From contig OY718806.1 of NCBI GenBank assembly GCA_963070105.1, forward strand, positions 579,001 to 643,000: a stretch of DNA of 64,000 nucleotides. The letters run 5' to 3'. The translations under genes and the position numbers were made by a program. How positions within the stretch are numbered: the first letter of the stretch is position 1; each line of letters opens with the position of its first letter. The stretch is from Litomosoides sigmodontis (lineage: Eukaryota > Nematoda > Chromadorea > Rhabditida > Onchocercidae). This document shows positions 60,901 through 64,000 of the stretch, one piece after another. Below the pieces are notes generated by a model. It did not search any database and had not been told where the DNA came from. It worked only from the letters and a program-made list of their open reading frames with translations.

Positions 60901-63900
60901 TCACTTCTCATTAAAGTACTACAGTTTTTAAATTATTTAACCTTTTGCACTTAGTGAAGGCTGTTCATAAGTTGTACTCTCGGGATCGCAACTTGCTATA
61001 CGTTCTTTATAGTCACATTGTTGCTTGCTTCCATCGTAATACAGCCCACTCTCACAACTTCTTAATAATGCTTTGTTGGATACACAGGAAAGGAAATACT
61101 TACTACAACCAAGCAAAGCATATGTGCCATCTGACAATAAAGCGCATGGAGTTTCTGCAATGTATCAAAGATATTTCATCATAAAAAACTTATGCATGTT
61201 CAAATTGGAATCTTTGTTTCAAGTATGAAATGCCTTATGTACCGCATTCCATCTTCTCGAACAGCCAAGAATTACCAAAGATGGTGAGACACAAATTCAT
61301 GAACTCGAATAATCGATTAGTCCTTTTGGGCCATTCACAGTTTATTCTCCATAAGATGAATTTTAATCGAGGCTGTCTAATTAATTCTCTTACAATCATT
61401 GACAAACACTGTATCAGCTAATCCTTACTTCCATTACCCTGACGATATGCTCTCAGTATACAATCTGTTGCTGATACACACTCTTTTAGCTCATTATCGA
61501 ACAATTGTCCACTCCTACAGTCCACTAGATAAGCGTGATTTTTCTGCAAACTTATTAGAAATACGAGAGATTCTCAGGAGTCCAAAAAAGATAATGGTTA
61601 ACAATAGCTATGTTTCAAAACGAAACTGAAATACATTTCAAACATCTCACCTTCCCAGTGCAAAAGATGAAACTCGGATGACAAATACCTAACGTAATAT
61701 TGGATGCATGTATTTCAGGGCACCGATTCAATCCATTGCTGGCATAATTATCCTGCAATGTTAGAGTATAATCTCATTATCTGTTTACAAGTAAAAAATG
61801 TACCATACAAGGCTGTAAAAATGTTATTCCACCTCCAATTCTACATCCAAATCTGTTTCCCACTTCTCCAATTCTGCTTCTAGTTTCATTTCAGAAGGCT
61901 CAGTGTCAAATGATATTTGTCGTTTCACGCGACCACTACCGGTTACTGCAGATGCATTGTCACCTTCACCACTACCTGAGAAAAATTATCAGTTACAGAC
62001 TTCGTCCCTGCAACTCGACCCTATGAACTGCTTCTGAATATCAAGTTTTTTCAACCTTCTAGACTATCTACTGCTCCATTTCTACTGATAGTGCCATCAG
62101 GATCCGGTGACAAGGTTACGGTTGAATCATGCCTGGAACACGCTTTACAATTGAAAATCCTCGAATAATATTTACTATAGCAGTAGCAGCAACCGTTAAA
62201 AAAAGTAAAAATCTACTTACGAAACGGAAGGTCGTGAAACTCCAAAATACGTTGGATGATTACTGGGAAGGTGAAAATGATCAATAATTCCCACAGTTCG
62301 CATGTTCTGTAACACTCCATCAAGTTCTATCAGTAAAAAAAACGAATAAGATGGCTCTGCTTCAATAATAGGCATACCGAGATTCTTTCGCGTAAAGATG
62401 GAACAACACGGAAAATGTCTTTCACGTCTCTCGATTGAGCAACTGAATTTTCAGGAACACGTGGAACTTGATTTATCAGAGGAATAAATATTTTGCGTGA
62501 CGGAGCTAGGAATGTGCCAGAAAAGATGTCTGGATCTGTATAAAATATCATACATTGAGATCCCTCGATTATTTATGAAACATTTTTTACTTTTTTTTTC
62601 AAGTAGAAAATATGAAACTGAAAGAAAAAAAGCGGAGGTGCTATACAACTGAAAAGCATTACTTCTAGGTGATGTAATTCTGACAGGTTGTACATATGGT
62701 CTCAAGCTATATCGATTGCTATTATGTCTTTTGCGTGTTAAATGCAAATTGAATTGTAATGGATGTTTAAATGAATCGTGTACACGCTGAAAAGATGAAC
62801 TTTAGGCATGAAATAAAGAGATCGCAAATATAAAACAAGCATCTGTAGCTCACATAAAGTGCAGGAACAAGAATGGAATCGCCAGAACATCCCGCAATTT
62901 CGTACTGGAATCGGCAAATAAATCGCACTGGGTCGAAATATTTATCCTGGAAAATAAATCGAGATTCTTTTTTCACGAATCAGTGATGTAAGTAAATAGG
63001 ACACACAATTGCTGTGAAAACACTTACATTCACGCATTGCCTCAGTTCAAAGGTTCGATGTGCACTGCATTCCAGGTACGTATTCTCACAGGGCCCAAGA
63101 GGAACAACTTCACCAGGACTACACGGTGACATACTTGTCAAATCATCAGCTTCACAGCCACAAAGTTCACATTTAGAACCACAAACTCCATGAACATTAT
63201 CAAAAACACGACCAGGTGGACATTTGTAGAGAAGGAATTTGCCATTTGAACATGTGTAGTAATAATCATTGCATTCGCTGATTCCGAAACGTTCATTTTC
63301 AACACATCGCACCTGCAGTATACATTTTAGTCAGTCACATTTCTATAAACATGAAAATTCTAAAATACCACGCTAACATCGAGAGTGGTGGACAAAGTAG
63401 GACAACGATCTGAAGGTACGCAACGGCTAGAACGTTGGTCGAAAAGTCGTCCTGCTTGGCATCTCATTAAAATTGGTGTTTGTTGGACACATTTAATGTA
63501 CATCGGTGAACACTGTCTTCCATAATTTCCGTCTTCTCTATTTGCGCATGAAAAACGACCTAGACAAATATGACTGTAAATTATAAAGCTATAGATAATT
63601 TATTTCAACTTTACTGTTAATTCCTATTAAACCTTTATAACAAATTGGAATTTACCAGTGGACACAGTGGGAACCGATGGTACAATTGATTCAGCTTTTC
63701 CTAGATAAACTACACCCACGAAGCCCGATCCACACGGATCTGTTTCAATACATTTCCAAGATTCATCACATTTTGCAAGCGCCGGAATGAAGAACTGTCC
63801 CTTCGGACACCCATAAATTTTTTTCCAACCACCGCTACAAATAGCAACTTTATTGGAACAATCCAATGAATATAATCCATCTTCCATGTTATCACATCTG

Positions 63901-63907
63901 ATCGAAT
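57906..63907 (-). CDS. cbd-1: Multi-domain chitin-binding protein, CBD-1-like (5' end missing)
   Basis: Minus-strand exons: 63907-63656, 63559-63369, 63312-63028, 62946-62854, 62786-62663, 62535-62378, 62306-62221, 62132-62056, 61975-61833, 61752-61651, 61543-61438, 61154-60942, 60686-60487, 60343-60226, 59977-59852, 59772-59575, 59486-59274, 59201-59023, 58922-58734, 58674-58462, 58326-58197, 58114-57906; all phases match, about 1,200 aa, N-terminus outside the window. Thirteen six-Cys peritrophin-A (CBM14) domains are visible: four before and nine after a Cys-free spacer (exons 62786-61833). The last ends PYCNVTM-stop. The spacer has SGEGD and TGSG (glycosaminoglycan-like sites) and RVKRQ (furin-like). 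C. elegans CBD-1, an eggshell/vitelline-layer protein with about a dozen such domains, is the best match; other CBM14 proteins are possible. One intron is GC-AG (donor at 60486). No membrane span is seen; secretion is inferred. Confidence 0.88.
61833..62786 (-). other. cbd-1: Cys-free processing spacer of the chitin-binding protein
   Basis: Five exons (62786-62663, 62535-62378, 62306-62221, 62132-62056, 61975-61833) encode a spacer without cysteines. Its start is basic (LTRKRH). Its end has SGEGDNASAVTGSG followed by RVKRQ and an acidic stretch (EAELEKWETDLDVELE). It separates two blocks of chitin-binding domains and is a plausible site for sugar-chain attachment and cleavage. Confidence 0.75.
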
Positions 63908-64000
63908 CTGTAAAATATGACCATGTTCGTAACTGCATTGATTTGAAAGTGATCGATGAAAAAGCTACCGAGACTTAAATTTGGAACAACAAACCGATTG

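Overview
The window looks like nuclear DNA of a nematode, most likely a filarial or other spirurid worm. Reasons: AT-rich sequence with many poly-A/T runs, short exons joined by introns ending in TTTCAG-like acceptors, acceptor-like sites just before start codons (as in spliced-leader trans-splicing), and gene families typical of nematodes. Species cannot be fixed from the sequence alone. There are no signs of a prokaryote, virus or transposase gene. Gene models are my own hand-spliced models; reading phases were checked exon by exon and every model closes in frame.

Layout. 79-3182 (+): an atlastin-type dynamin-like GTPase of the ER, 11 exons. 7438-13655 (-): a small secreted/single-pass Cys-rich protein of the Shisa/CYYR1 type, with a 5.4-kb intron. 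16079-16175 and 17849-18780 (+): weak candidate coding exons in a repeat-rich stretch. 22428-23413 (-): a small single-pass protein with a mitochondrial-type N-terminus, perhaps a complex I accessory subunit. 24253-24648 (+): an unexplained ORF island. 25164-26178 (+): a RING-H2 plus coiled-coil protein of TRAIP/TRUL-1 type. 28895-29494 (+): a candidate 82-aa gene, followed at 29692-33543 (+) by a complete SLC17-type major-facilitator transporter, 10 exons. 34734-37743 (+): TAF12, the TFIID histone-fold subunit with a Gln/Met-rich N-terminus. 41487-50151 (-): homeodomain-interacting protein kinase (hpk-1), about 14 exons. 55338-56912 (+): a 234-aa START lipid-transfer protein. 57906-63907 (-): the C-terminal ~1,200 residues of a protein with 13 peritrophin-type chitin-binding domains, resembling the eggshell protein CBD-1; its 5' end lies beyond the window.

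The genes do not form one pathway. They are mostly conserved housekeeping or developmental genes: ER shape, transcription initiation, stress-responsive kinase signalling, lipid transfer, transport, eggshell. I did not find a convincing new multi-gene system. The most interesting details are splicing oddities (two well-supported GC-AG introns, one optional one, an apparent AT donor in atlastin, a stop codon nested inside a perfect donor in hpk-1, candidate microexons), a processing spacer with furin-like and glycosaminoglycan-like sites in the chitin-binding protein, a long intronic hairpin in the transporter gene, and three small, apparently novel candidate proteins. Large intergenic stretches hold (AT)n, (CA)n and purine/pyrimidine repeats, a perfect 65-bp tandem duplication and a perfect 15-bp inverted repeat.
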